Of a DNA stretch of 64,000 bases, positions 12,019 through 23,160 are shown in pieces. Each line of letters starts with the position of its first letter. Positions within the stretch are counted from its first letter, which is position 1. Made by a program: the position numbers and the translations under genes. Under the pieces are notes generated by a model. The model saw only the letters and a program-made list of their open reading frames with translations. It was not told where the DNA came from and ran no database searches. The DNA is from Alisma plantago-aquatica. Lineage: Eukaryota; Streptophyta; Magnoliopsida; Alismatales; Alismataceae. Location of the stretch: the NCBI GenBank assembly GCA_963693085.1, contig OY856409.1, forward strand, positions 300,343,558 to 300,407,557, given 5' to 3'.

Positions 12019-13330
12019 TATAGTTAAAGATTTCCTAGATGAGTAGCTCTTTACTATGAAAAGCAAAGATCTATGGTATGCAAATATTCTAAACTACTTG
12101 GCATGTGGAGAGCTTCCAGAGGATTGGGAATATTAGGAGAAGAAGAAATTCTTCCATTCCTTTAGTTATTACATTTGGGATGATCCCATCTTGCTCAAGC
12201 AGTGTAGAGATGCTATTATGAGGAAATGTGTGTTGGATTGTGAGTTTGAGAGTATTTTGGCATATTGTCATTCTTTACCTACTGGGGGCCATCATGCTAG
12301 TTCTAGGATTGCAACCAAGGTTTTAGAATGTGGTTTCTATTGGTCTACACTTTTTAAAGACACATATAACTTTGTGCTTCATTGTAATGCTTGTCAATGG
12401 GCATGTAATATTTCAAAAAAGACATGAAATGTCTTTGAATGTTTTTCAAGAAATTGAGGTGTTTGATTTACGGGGAATTGATTTCATGGGCCCTTTTGTG
12501 TGTTTGAATTCTAATTTATACATATTACTTGATATTTACTATGTGTCTAAGTGGGTGGAAGCAATTACAACCCACACCAATGATGCCCAAGTGGTATGTA
12601 AGTTTGTGAAAGAACACATCTTTTGCAGGTTTGGGGTGCCCAGGTTGATAATTAGTGATGGTGGATCTCATTTCACCAATAGGAAATTTGGGGCACTTTT
12701 GAGCAAATATGGAGTGAAACATTGGGTGGGTACTCTATATCACCCACAGACCCACTGGAAAGTTGAGGTGTCTAGTAGAGAGATTAAGAAAATCTTAGAA
12801 AAGGCAATCTCAACCAATAGGACTAATTGGAGCATGTTTCTCAATGATGCTCTTGGGGCATATAGGACAACCTATAAGACACCTATAGGAGCCACTCCTT
12901 TTATGTTGGTTTATGGGAGAGTGTGTCACTTACCCTTAGAGTTAGTGCGTAAAGTTAAATTGGCCCTGAGAAAATTGAACTATAATTTGGACAATGTAGG
13001 GAAAAAGAGAATGTTAGAACTGAATGAGTTAGATGAGCTCAGGTTTGATGCCTATGAAAGCTCCAAGATTTATAAGGAGAGAACGAAACAAATACATGAT
13101 CTCCATATACTACATAGAGTTTTCATTCTAGGATAGAAAGTGCTTCTATTCAATTCTAGGTTGAAATTACACCCTGATAAATTGAGGTCTAGACGGAGTG
13201 GACCTTTTGAGGTGGTTAAATCTTTCCCCCATGGGGTGGTATAGATAAGGAATGGGGCTGAACTATTCCTTGTCAATGGCCAATAGCTTAAACACTACTT
13301 TGGGGGAGATGTGATTAGGAAAGAAGAGGA
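12019..13330 (+). pseudogene. Integrase of element A (catalytic triad still present)
   Basis: The zinc-binding HHCC region lies at 12270-12410 (CHSLPTGGHH ... CNACQ). A frame shift near 12420 leads into a 268-codon open frame (12330-13136) with the core domain. The three catalytic residues are visible: Asp in GIDFMGP, Asp in ISDGGSHF, and Glu in WKVEVSSREIK, with 35 residues between the last two (DD35E). The YRTTYKTPIG.TPF block follows. A TAG at about 13135 cuts the C-terminal part, which continues as [12 protein letters not shown]...RSGPFEV up to about 13270. Integrase inserts the DNA copy into the genome. Confidence 0.88.
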
Positions 13331-13388
13331 CTTGAAGCTCATTGAGCTTCAAAGATCTTTGTGCTTTGCTCATCGAGCCTAGGACGTA

Positions 13389-13420
13389 AAACAAGGGTGC
13401 TTGTTGGGAGGTAAACCAAC
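13389..13420 (+). other. Conserved post-integrase motif (A)
   Basis: AAACAAGGGTGCTTGTTGGG followed by AGGTAAACC lies just past the integrase. B has AAACAAAGGTGCTTGTCGGG then AGGCAACCC at the same place (minus strand, about 30410-30445). It is non-coding in both, and the role is unknown. Confidence 0.55.
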
Positions 13421-13499
13421 CATCATTTTTTGTTCTTTCAATTCTAGTTTGTAGTTTTCATTACTTTAGTTTGCATTTGAATCATTTTTATGTAAAAAA

Positions 13500-14160
13500 C
13501 TACCTTGATCAAGTTTGCGTGGTGTGCAGGCTGAGTAAAAGTCGGCAGTATCAACCACCAAGTCAGTATAACGAACAAGATCATAGGGAAAAAGGATCAA
13601 GTTGACAAAACAACTTGGTACTAACGACCTCAGATTCAGTAGTACCAACGACATCACAGGGAGGTTGGGTGAAAATTCAAAGGAATTCAGTACTACCAAC
13701 GTCTGGTTCAGTAGCATTAAATTTTTGTAGAAAAGGAGCCAAGTTGACTAATAAGGACTCGGTACTACCAACACAAAGTCGACAGTACCAACGTAAATGC
13801 AAGCTCCAGTTTTGAAACATCAAGATCCTCCTTGGAAGCACCAAGAAATTTAAACAACTTGGTACTACCTACCCAAAAGTCAGTAGTGCCACCCCATCAG
13901 ACACAAAATCTATGAGCACCATCGACGATCGAGATTTTTCAAATTTGACGGTCGTCAGTACCGATTTGTTGCATAAGTCGATACTAACAACACATGTCAC
14001 TACTACCAACACATGGCGATCTGCATCAACTGACTTTGGTGCATGAGGACTGTCAGTACCGATGGATGGCACCAAGTCTCACAAATTATGGAGGAAAAGT
14101 TGATAGTACCGAATTGACTGTTAGTATTATCGATGCGCTGATAGTAGGTTGGCCAGGTTC
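13500..14160 (+). promoter_or_regulatory. Spacer of A with GGTACTACC/GGTAGTACC motifs
   Basis: A non-coding spacer between integrase and ORF2. It contains many short elements related to GGTACTACC and its reverse complement GGTAGTACC, often inside CGGTACTACCAAC or CAGTAGTACCAACG. Clear examples lie at about 13616, 13647, 13690, 13752 and 13863. The same motif recurs in both A LTRs (about 6900-6960 and 17610-17800). The spacer ends in a TATA motif. The D spacer has the same plan with a different motif. Confidence 0.6.
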
Positions 14161-14168
14161 TATATAAG
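14161..14168 (+). promoter_or_regulatory. TATA-like motif before ORF2 of A
   Basis: TATATAAG immediately follows the motif-rich spacer and lies roughly 130 bases before the likely start of ORF2. D has TATAAAAG at the equivalent position. Confidence 0.5.
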
Positions 14169-14289
14169 GAGGGGTTTTGATTAATTTTTCTTCACACCTT
14201 CTTCACATCTCCTCTGAGAAAGTTCGAGCAAGCATCATCGGGCGTTCAAAGTCTACTCTGAGCATCTTTTCTCTCCATCCCCTTCTTGT

Positions 14290-15798
14290 ACAATTGTGAT
14301 GGCATGCATCTAAGAAAAACACTTCTTCATCAGCTGGGCAGATTGAGCTGATTCCAAAACCAAGTCGCATCGCCCATCCGATGCTGACGTGAAGAAAATA
14401 TATGAAGACTTGATGATGAGGAAGGTTATTGTGACACAGTATGGTGAATGTGCATTCCTCGCCTCCTTGGGTTTCATCGAGAATCTGTGCCAAGTATGCA
14501 AGCATCAAGGACTGGTGGGTGATAATCCATTCTTTAGTGACTGGCTCACTTTCCCATATCTCGTCTGCGAGTTCCTTACCTTGCTGGATATTCGCATCAT
14601 CCCTGAGTGTGGGGATGGATGGATGGAGGGCCGTGTCAACTTTCATCTTTTCAACACTGACTTTCATCTGATGCTACAGTAGTTCAACGCCATATATGGG
14701 TGGCCGATGGGTGAAGAACGTTTCATCCCCAACAACTTTGATTTCAAAGCTTCATAGGAGCTTTTGGCAGAGGTGTCAAAAGGCTATCATATTAGTTGAA
14801 ACTCAAACTCCATCACCAACATCGAGCACCCTTTTTCTTGCATTCTGCATCACCTCATCACTAACACCATCTTCACAAAGTCAAGCCAGGGATAGGGGAA
14901 GACTTAGCGAGTTGAGCTATGATTTTTCTACAAATTGTTGGAGTTAGGGGGAAGAAATTTGAACTTTGGTTCTTTTGTCCTCCAACATATGATGGGCGTG
15001 CAATGAATGGTGCAGACAACTCCTCCTATCCATTTTGGAGGACTGATCACACTGATAGCGATGCACCTTAACCTTGATCTCTCTACCTCCAGATCTTTGA
15101 AGGCCTCTCCCAAGATAGACTTAAAGCAATTCAAAAGAGCAAGCCTCTTCAATGTATGCCAGGGTACAGTGAACGCATGCAGTACATTGGACAACCAATA
15201 CAAGGATAGGGCACTCCCAGATGCGATCTTTGATTTACAAGGCCTCCACCTCATAAGGTAGCCTGTGGATAACTCCTCAGATGAAGAGGAGGGAGAAGAC
15301 AATGAAGAGGAAGAAGAACAGCAGGAGAAAGAAGAAGAGGAGGAGGTGGAACTCACCATCCCCGTAATAAGGAGGCAGGTTCCACACAAGCACCCTCGTA
15401 CACATGGAGCCTCTAGTTTTTATGCTACACCACCTTTACAAGAGGGCAATCCATACTCCATGGCGTGTATGTACGACATGTTGTAGGAGATACAACAGGG
15501 ATAGCAGTAGAAGACTGCTACACTGTAGGGCATCCATGATGTCCAAGGATGGCTCTACACAACTAGAAGGTGATCTTTGAGAATGAGTGACTTCTCTTGT
15601 CCAACCAAGAGAACATGCACACATGCCTGCAGCTGATGAAGAGCTACTTGTACTATTCTTCAAGAATTACTGGAGCCAAGTCTACTTTGGTGGTTATTCA
15701 CAATCACCAGAAATTCCACAATAGCCACCGAGTTTTTAGGGTACATTCTACCCTTTTGATCCTACCATGCCACAACCACCACCACCACCCTTCTGATT
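14290..15798 (+). pseudogene. ORF2 of element A (Athila ORF-1-like), broken
   Basis: Collinear with the intact ORF2 of D. The conserved block at 14389-14682 has RKVIVTQYGE, FLASLGF, FFSDWLTFPYLVCEFL and VNFHLFNTDFHLML, matching D's RKIEPTHYVD, MVRYLGF, FFGECPTYKELVAEFM and VLFKLYNNNYTLTL. A second block at about 15007-15130 has PIHFGGLITLIAMHLNLDLS. The acidic run (EEEGEDNEEEEEQQ) is at 15280-15350, then RRQVPHKHPR and a C-terminal Pro-rich end. Stops and shifts near 14680, 14755, 14945, 15260 and 15484 break it. No signal peptide or membrane segment is visible, so it is not an obvious envelope gene. Confidence 0.75.
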
Positions 15799-17344
15799 TG
15801 TACCACTGTTCCATCTATTACGTTAGAATATTGACTATGTGGGTATAGTCAAGTTCAGGCTTAGGGGGGTAGTTGGAACCGTCTCTTATCTTTTATTTTT
15901 AATTTAGTCTTTATTAGCTTTTTAGTTTTATTTTTCCAAGTTATAGGATCCATGATCTATCTAGTGTAAAGGTGGAGCTTAATTCATGATTCATGTCAAT
16001 GTCATGTGCTTTTTGGTGTTTGCAATGGAAATTAAAATAAAAAAGATTTATAGAATCGACTTAGTTGAAAATTTCTTGAGTTGCACCACCTAGAGGAAGT
16101 GTATGGGCTATTCAGCTTAAGGATATTTGATATGAATGGACATATTAATTATTCAAGTAATGTGGATGAAGATAGGGTTTGATCCTAAATTGATGAAACA
16201 ATTACGGACATCTTAAATTGAAGTTTAAGAAAGAAACCCTAAGGTTACCCTATTCATAGGTCATCAGAGAGGGACATATCATATTTCATGAAAGGCATTG
16301 TCTCTTAATTATGTGATTCCATCCATTTTCCATTCATTTTGACTCACCACCTTCAGATGATCAAGTAGTCTGAATCATTTCCTCTTGTTTGCATTTCATG
16401 GCATAATAGGTGACATGATAGTTAGTTTCTCTTTAATTTCATTAGCTACAAAATGAAGAAAAAAATGTTAATATGAATAAACAATTTATGTGCATAACAT
16501 TCTAGTTTCATAACTATTACATGTAGATTGCATGCATTTTTCATAAGTCATTTGTATATCATGTGGTTACACTATTTTCCTCTAAAATAAGATTGCAGGG
16601 ATACACATCCATACCCTCAGAAAAAAATGAATTATGTATGTTAATGAAGCCCAAGCATATGTTCCATCATGCTAAAACAATGGGCCAATGAAAAAAAAAG
16701 AAAAAATCAATGGTATGAAATAAAGAGGGAGAAAGGATACCCTAATCTCATTACAAAAAGATGGAAATGTTCACATGATGTAATCTCTTATTTAATTCAT
16801 TCTCATTCAGTTGATGAGATTTTTGATACATGCATCATTCCACCCAATAATATTAGGCATTATAATTCATGCATTTTTCATTACTTCACCATATATGTTC
16901 ATCATGTTTTATTTGTGCATAAATAATTTAGATATTACTTGTGAATCTTCATAAGCCACCTAATTCTTACCATTCATTGCTCTTAGCGGTAGGCTACTTA
17001 AAAGATTATTCTACTCATTCATTCTTATAAGGATAACTTCTTCCAAGTAGTTAGTAGTTAGGAAAAGAGCAATGTAGAATAGGGAATCACATGATGCACC
17101 AAGCGAATTCCTGATTGACTTGATATTAACTGCTCTCTTGATAGTGTTCATTGATCTAAGGGTGGAAAACATTTATGGAATTTTTTGGTCACTTTAGAGC
17201 AGTTAATTGTTCAGTTGTCAGTAAAGGCCGGTTTGGGACCTCCATGTGGGGATGGTTGGGAAATGAAATTCATATTTTATATCCTTTTACGGACTTGTCT
17301 CAAATAAATTTGAGGGTGTGTTTCTCGAGGACGAGAAACATTTA
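15799..17344 (+). other. 3' non-coding region of A with internal polypurine tract
   Basis: About 1.5 kb without genes between ORF2 and the 3' LTR. Near its start, CAGGCTTAGGGGGGTAGTT (15856-15874) resembles the polypurine tract before the LTR; D has the same feature just after its ORF2. The open frame at 16669-16926 is not recognisable. The rest matches the D 3' region in outline, including the CATCATTCCA..AATATTAGGCATT block near 16830 and the CGAGGACGAGAAACATTTAA stretch before the PPT. Confidence 0.6.
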
Positions 17345-17358
17345 ATCTTAGGGGAGTT
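17345..17358 (+). other. Polypurine tract of A
   Basis: ATCTTAGGGGAGTT directly precedes the 3' LTR start TGATGCAC. It is the expected plus-strand primer site. Confidence 0.8.
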
Positions 17359-18052
17359 TGATGCACTATATAATTGTCATTTTCACATGTTATTTATTAT
17401 TGATTTTTATGTACTATTTATTCATTTTCATATTAATTTGTGCAATATTTACTATCATTAGCCTATGATACTTAATTGCATCAAAGAAATGTAATTTTAA
17501 TGTTTTGAATGATTTAATAAATTTTGAAAGTTTATGTTAATTTTTGTGGATTTAAGGAAAATGTACAAGAGTCTACATAGCTTGATACTACTGACTTTAT
17601 TGTCAGTGATATTGACACTTGCTCAGTATGGAGTATATGGAAATAAAGAAGACTCGGTAGTACTGACAACATTACAACAAAGACTCAAAAATTCATGAAG
17701 AAATATCGATACTATCGATATCAACTCGATAGTACTGACAACTTAACATGCAGTCACAACTATCAAAGGCGTAGGTAGTACCGACATCTAGTTGGTGGTA
17801 CCGACATGACAAGATCAAGAAGATCTAAAAATTAAGTCTAATATGATGGTTGGAAATTAATGAAGCCCTAAGTCACTTTTATGACTTAGGGGATTTCATC
17901 CAAACTAACTATCTCATTCTATTCCATTGGACAACAATTGAGAGGAAGGATAGGAGAAAGTGGAGAAGAAGACCATGTTCTGGGAGATTCAAACACTGGA
18001 TGGATTTGCTATCGAAAGGTAGCAAATTATCACATTCACCAGAGGGGATCAC
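17359..18052 (+). repeat. 3' LTR of A, left part
   Basis: Matches 6593 to about 7250 of the 5' LTR, then is interrupted by B in AGAGGGGATCAC. The motif set (GGTAGTACCGACAT, GATAGTACTGACAAC) is retained. The remainder resumes at 38730. Confidence 0.9.
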
Positions 18053-19415
18053 TGACGTGGGATTTTATCACACTACCAAGCTCACTCGGGGTTGAGATCC
18101 CTGAGCTTTTACCAAAACCAAAGTGCAATAATACCACCCGCAAGAGGACGGGTCTTATCGCAGTATAGCTAAGGATCGAACCCAAAGGACAACATTTTTA
18201 AGAATCTTTTCCAGTCTAATCTAGTTCGAGTTAAGACTAATATTTAGAACGATTGATAGATTTGAGGTTAATAAAACTAATAGAAAGAAAGTAAAAGCTA
18301 AATTAAAGTTGGATTTAGATTAATGATATGGAATCGCTGGGATGGTATCAGGTTTCACCACTACTACACATGTAAACACATTCAATTGTAAACAATCCAG
18401 GCAAGATATATCATTTCAAATGGAGCTGCTGTAAAACCCCCAATACATGCGTTAGGTTTGTGTAAGCATCACCTTAGGCATCAGATGTCTCGTCACCATC
18501 CGGATCACTTACTTACGGCTCCGAAGATACAGAAATCCAACGAAGGTTGTGGGCCCCCTATACAGGTATTAGGCACACAGAAGCATCACCGACGGCTAGA
18601 TGACTCGTCCCCTTGCGGATCATACACTTACTACCTCAAAGAAATCCCATTCTATTTCTAGTTTGGGAGTCAACCGCTTTAACCGATAAGCAAGCAGGTG
18701 ATAGATCTACCAACTAACATCGATGATAAACAAAGACGATACAAAATCCAACTAAGGCTGCGGTCCTCCCTGAGGGATGTTTAGACCACAGAAGTGTCAC
18801 CGTAGGCTAGATGTCTCGTCCCCTCATGGATCATACACTTACGACCTCAAGGAATCTTATCATAAGTTCTCGTCAAGGAGTCAAACTTTGTAAACTGCCA
18901 TTCCATCCCACATATAGAAGATTTCACAATAAGAGAGAGAACAAGATGAAAGCAAGTAGATAATCAACTATAAACATACCAACTAACAATGAAATGGAAA
19001 GTTATATACATTTCCATGGAGAGTTTAATAAGAGAACTTGATTTGCATGGGAAGCGAGGCTAGTCCCCGCACCCTAGCGAAAAGGTACTACTCGCTCATG
19101 ATGTGAGAAACAAGAAGAGTAAGAAAGAGAGAGAAATCCACCATGAACTCGGTGTAGAAGGTAGTCGCAGCTCGGTGAAGAATATACGACCTTCTATGAC
19201 ATGTCGGAGCAGATTTGGACATGAACGGAAGATGCCAAGACAGACCAGACAGTCTCCCTCACTCCATCTTCCTTCTCTCCTCAGCCTCCTTGGTTGCAGC
19301 ATGGGAAATAGGTGGAATGAAACTGGCATGGACGTCATTGGATCTGGATTGGACCAGTATACAGGAAGCCTGTCGGCGTCCCAGAACCGATGCCCAAATG
19401 AGGACCCTTAGGGAC

Positions 19416-19424
19416 CTATTTATA
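19416..19424 (-). promoter_or_regulatory. TATA box in B 3' LTR
   Basis: TATAAATAG on the minus strand, followed by GGTCCCTAAGGGTCC, which would lie at or near the transcript start. The same arrangement occurs in the other B LTR and in G. Confidence 0.7.
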
Positions 19425-19904
19425 GGAACATGACTGACCCTCATGCTTTTGGTGTGCTTTTAGTGTAAACCATTTGGGAGATATTTATTCTACTCAAACT
19501 ATTTGCTCTCTCAGTTTGGTGTCCAATCGTTTTGCATGCAATTGGCTTAAACGGTTTTGATAGCAGCAACTTCAAACGGTCTTGCGTAATGCTCCATTTG
19601 GTTTGCATGCATGAGCATTTCACGTGAACTTCTCAAATGGTTTGGAAGGGAGTCTCGGTTTGCATGCGTAGCAAACGGTCTTCACATTTCAGCCAATCAG
19701 TTTCATGCAAGTCATCTTATCACACGACCCTCCATTCAATCTTCACAAGTATCCAACAAATGGTCTGCTCTCTCGGTTTGCAAGATGCCTCCATTTGGTT
19801 TTGTCTTCACGTGGGATATACTCAGCCATGATTCCAAATGGTCACTGTAAACCGATTGCTGCTCATTAGTTCTTCATGGTCTTAGTTGTCATAGCAAATG
19901 GTCT

Positions 19905-20128
19905 TTACGTATAGCTCAAACGGTCTCGTAGACCGAAACTCTTCAAACGGTCTCGCAGACCGAAACTCTTCAAATGGTCTTGCAGACTAGAAATTTTCAA
20001 ACGGTTTTGTAGTCTGGAACTCCTCAAACAGTCTTGTAGTTCAGAACTCCTCAAATTGTCTCACAAACTGAAACTCTTCAAACAGTCTCGCAGACTAAAA
20101 CTCTTCAAACGGTCTCGCAGAACGAAAC
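19905..20128 (-). repeat. 27-bp tandem array in B LTR (left part)
   Basis: Units of 27 bp with the core AAACGGTCTCGCAGACCG joined by AAACTCTTC on the plus strand. Each contains a CGGTCT/AGACCG dyad. About eight units precede E, with one or two more after it (28553-28600). The array lies upstream of the TATA box, in U3. Confidence 0.85.
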
Positions 20129-20761
20129 TGTGACGTCCCCGAATTTTCTAAAACTTAATCTGATGTGCGACATCAAAATTGAAACCCTCACCTCAGCGAG
20201 AATCCCAATTTAAACATCCCACACTAGGCTAAGAAGAAGAAAATCAGAGGAAGTCAAAAGGAACAAACAGTAGCACATGTACATGAACAATAATAAAACC
20301 ATACACACATGTTCACCATTCAACATATAATTACAACATGAATTGATACAACATTTGATATTACATATTGAACAGCAAACTTAAACATGTACATGTACTA
20401 CATCTAAACAACAAGATCTTAAGACAACAGGTCCACCTGTACATCAGCTCGCCACACAACTCTAACTATCCTGGATCTTCAAGAGCATAACCACAACCTA
20501 AAAAAAAGATTACATGCGGTACACGTCAGCACAATATTTCATGAATATTGTACTGAGTACGCCTACGTGTCTTTTATATACCTCTCATCATATCTTGGCA
20601 ATAAGATAAAACTAATATACTTGGAAGTAACAGAAGAATATAAGAAAAGCGTATAATTGCACAAAGATATTCATTAACAAAAGAGAACACATATTTTAAT
20701 CATATTTCCATCATATATCTCGTACATCTGCCCCTAGGGCTTTACTGCTTTTCAGGCCTTA

Positions 20762-20862
20762 TGATCTACTACCAAAGAGTTTGAGATCATTTTACGTGTG
20801 ATCTACTACCAAAGAGTTTGAGATCACTTCAATGCACTGTACTACGAAAGAGTTTAGTGCTA
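20762..20862. repeat. Short tandem repeat in E 3' LTR (3 units)
   Basis: Three units of GATCTACTACCAAAGAGTTT plus GAGATC or a variant, separated by 8-10 bases. The unit ends form GATC/GATC dyads. The other LTR has four units. Confidence 0.85.
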
Positions 20863-21834
20863 TCATATGATGGACCATATATCTTATGTTTCATGTGTTC
20901 ATAGCAATAAGTATGGAAAATCATGCAACATATCATACCGGAACAATCATTTCAATCAATATCATATGCCAAGTCTTTACTACCATATAACACATGCATA
21001 TTGTATAATAAGCCAAGTAAGAGGTAATGGCGTACCTTCCAAAGAGATATATCAAACTAAACACATATCACGGATGTCAACTATAAGCTTGGTCAAACCT
21101 GATCAAAACAAGACCATATACTATCATCAAGTTCTCATCTTATTATATCTCATCTTAACCCTAATTATGTCCATTAGGGTTTCTCTTAGTTCATTAGATT
21201 ATTCTCTTTATTACTTGTATCCTTGTCTTGGTATTATCTTACTGATGTCATATTCCAAATTAGGATACATAATCTGAATATCAGGTTCCATATTATTATT
21301 TATACATATTAACCCTAAGTTACATGTATTGCTCATATTAGGATTTCATCACATGTATTAGGGGTCAATTTCACATATCATGGATTTCGTGTATAAAACT
21401 GATCACATAATTAAAACTGAGGTTCCATATACTGATATGAGCTTACTCTGTAAATTTCACCATTTATTGAGCATGCAAGTATTTATTACATTTTACTTAG
21501 GGTTTTTAGCCCTAATTAGACATATTAATCAAATTACATAATTTCGTACATCAACATGACCATATCTGACATCATAAGCACTATAAACATTATTATAGAC
21601 TTAATGACATTTTCCCATAATTTTATGTCATCATTTGATATTTATTATTCATGAACTATGCATTACATATCTTACATGATATTAACTATATTAGTTACTC
21701 AAAATCCTGATATTATGCTTTCAATATGTTCTACTCATTTTTCTAAGAAAAACGGTACCTTGTTCGGATTTTTCTGATAAGCAGGCTATTTACTATGCAT
21801 TTTGTAAGATCTAAACATTTCTGGGATTTTACCT

Positions 21835-22920
21835 TGTCGGGCCAATTGGGCGCTGCCATGTGGCACTTGTAGGGGGTGTGCTACTTCTCATCTGAGCTGA
21901 TCTGGTTCGAGCGGTCTCTGGCCTCGGTTTGGGTTGGTTCGTCTGGCTCACAGTTTGTCTTTCGTTGGGCCGAACCAGTTGGGCCTTTTCTTGCCCTCTC
22001 CTTTCTCGCGATCCACACGAAGCGGGAACCGCTCTCGCCGTTCTCCCCGATGGAGCCGCCGCTGTGACTGGTCTCCTCAGGTGAGCTAGGCAGCTATCAA
22101 CAGGCCCACTCCAGTAGCCCTAGATGCCATGAAAAACTCTGAACTTCCTCCCTCTACATGCCGGTCTCTGGGGATCTCCTATGGTGGTTCCTGCTTGAGG
22201 CTCGGATAGGCCGCCACCATGGGATGCGGCTGTGGCAGAGCAGATAGGGGGGGACGCCCTTGATCCTCGGCTCTTGCAGTGGCGGAATACCTCCATGGCG
22301 ATGGGGCTTCTTGGTTGAGCTTGAGAGCTCTGCTTTAGCTCCACCATTTCGCCTATAACGGACTGCTCCGGCGAGCAGTTTGCTTCCCGGTTTCAGCGCT
22401 GGCGCTAGGGAGAACCCCGGATTGGAACAACCAGGCATCCATGCCTCCTCATCAGATGATCTGGATTGCATTAGATTCAGAGCTCGTGGCTCCTTCATCC
22501 AGCTGTGACACAAGCACTGCTGCAAGGTTGGAACGCCAACGAGAGATAGGCCATGGTCGCTCCCTCGCTAGCACCTTTCTCTGCAAAACGCCTTCGATTT
22601 CCTCCGCTCTGCTTCTGACCCTATGCTGCTACTGCCGTGGAGACATGAGGAGGTTGTGTGGGATAGTTAATTCTCCCCACTCTCAACTCTACTTCTCTTA
22701 TCTCAAGGGTCGATGTGTTCTATCTCTCTCCACCCCGCACAATCCTGGATCGTGGGGATACAGGGTGCTACTTGGCAGAATTCCCACGTCTCCATATCAG
22801 TTGGAGGTAAGGGAGATGAGTTCCATGCAACCTGGTATGTACTGTCCTTGGGTTGGGATTTATCCATGTCACCAATCCGCGGCAAAACACGGACTAAGAC
22901 CTCGTGATTCATCATAAGTA
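21835..22920. other. GC-rich island in E LTR with overlapping open frames
   Basis: This part is clearly richer in G and C than its surroundings. It has an open frame of 158 codons on the plus strand (22441-22917) and one of 123 codons on the minus strand (22154-22525). Both recur in the second LTR at almost the same length. Neither is recognisable. On the plus strand there are TTGGGCC motifs (about 21850-21990) and a CTCAGGTGAGC stretch (about 22075) like a splice donor. It could be part of the LTR leader or a captured host fragment; protein coding is doubtful. Confidence 0.35.
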
Positions 22921-23141
22921 TGGACCTAGGCTAATAAACATAGTAACGTTTGTACTATCATGTAAATCGATCCATCCATTTATTAAACATTTAGCTAACT
23001 GCAATCCTCAATAACTTGTTCTAGGAAGCTCATTTCATCAAGGTTTTTCCAAAGTACTTATAACTCTCATAATAACTCAACATGCATGAATTCACTTGTA
23101 TCATTAAGTATACATGAATTCCAAAGATTCACTCCATCACA

Positions 23142-23160
23142 TCCTACACACCTTAAAAGA
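23142..23160 (-). other. Polypurine tract of E (degraded)
   Basis: On the minus strand TTTTAAGGTGTGTAGGA lies directly before the LTR start TGTGATGG. The spacing to an upstream GGACGGAATTTC is as in the C element (GGACGAAATCC...). Confidence 0.65.

Larger units (their letters stand above)
18053..20128 (-). repeat. 3' LTR of B, downstream part (split by E)
   Basis: Collinear with 36321-38360 or so of the other B LTR. It includes the U5-like part with repeated CATCACC.TAGGC...CTCGTC blocks (18460-18850), the TATA box and the start of the 27-bp array. It begins TGACGTGGGATTTTAT, which is the LTR 3' end on the minus strand. E is inserted at 20129. Confidence 0.92.
20129..23141 (-). repeat. 3' LTR of E
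   Basis: Plus-strand ends are TGTGACGTCC and CATCACA. It contains the three-copy repeat near 20762, an AT-rich part, and a GC-rich island (about 21835-22920). It is about 40 bases shorter than its partner, mostly through one missing repeat unit. Confidence 0.95.

Noticed and set aside
14203..14667. 154-codon minus-strand frame over A ORF2
   Set aside because: It is the antisense shadow of the ORF2 remnant, whose plus-strand frame aligns with D.
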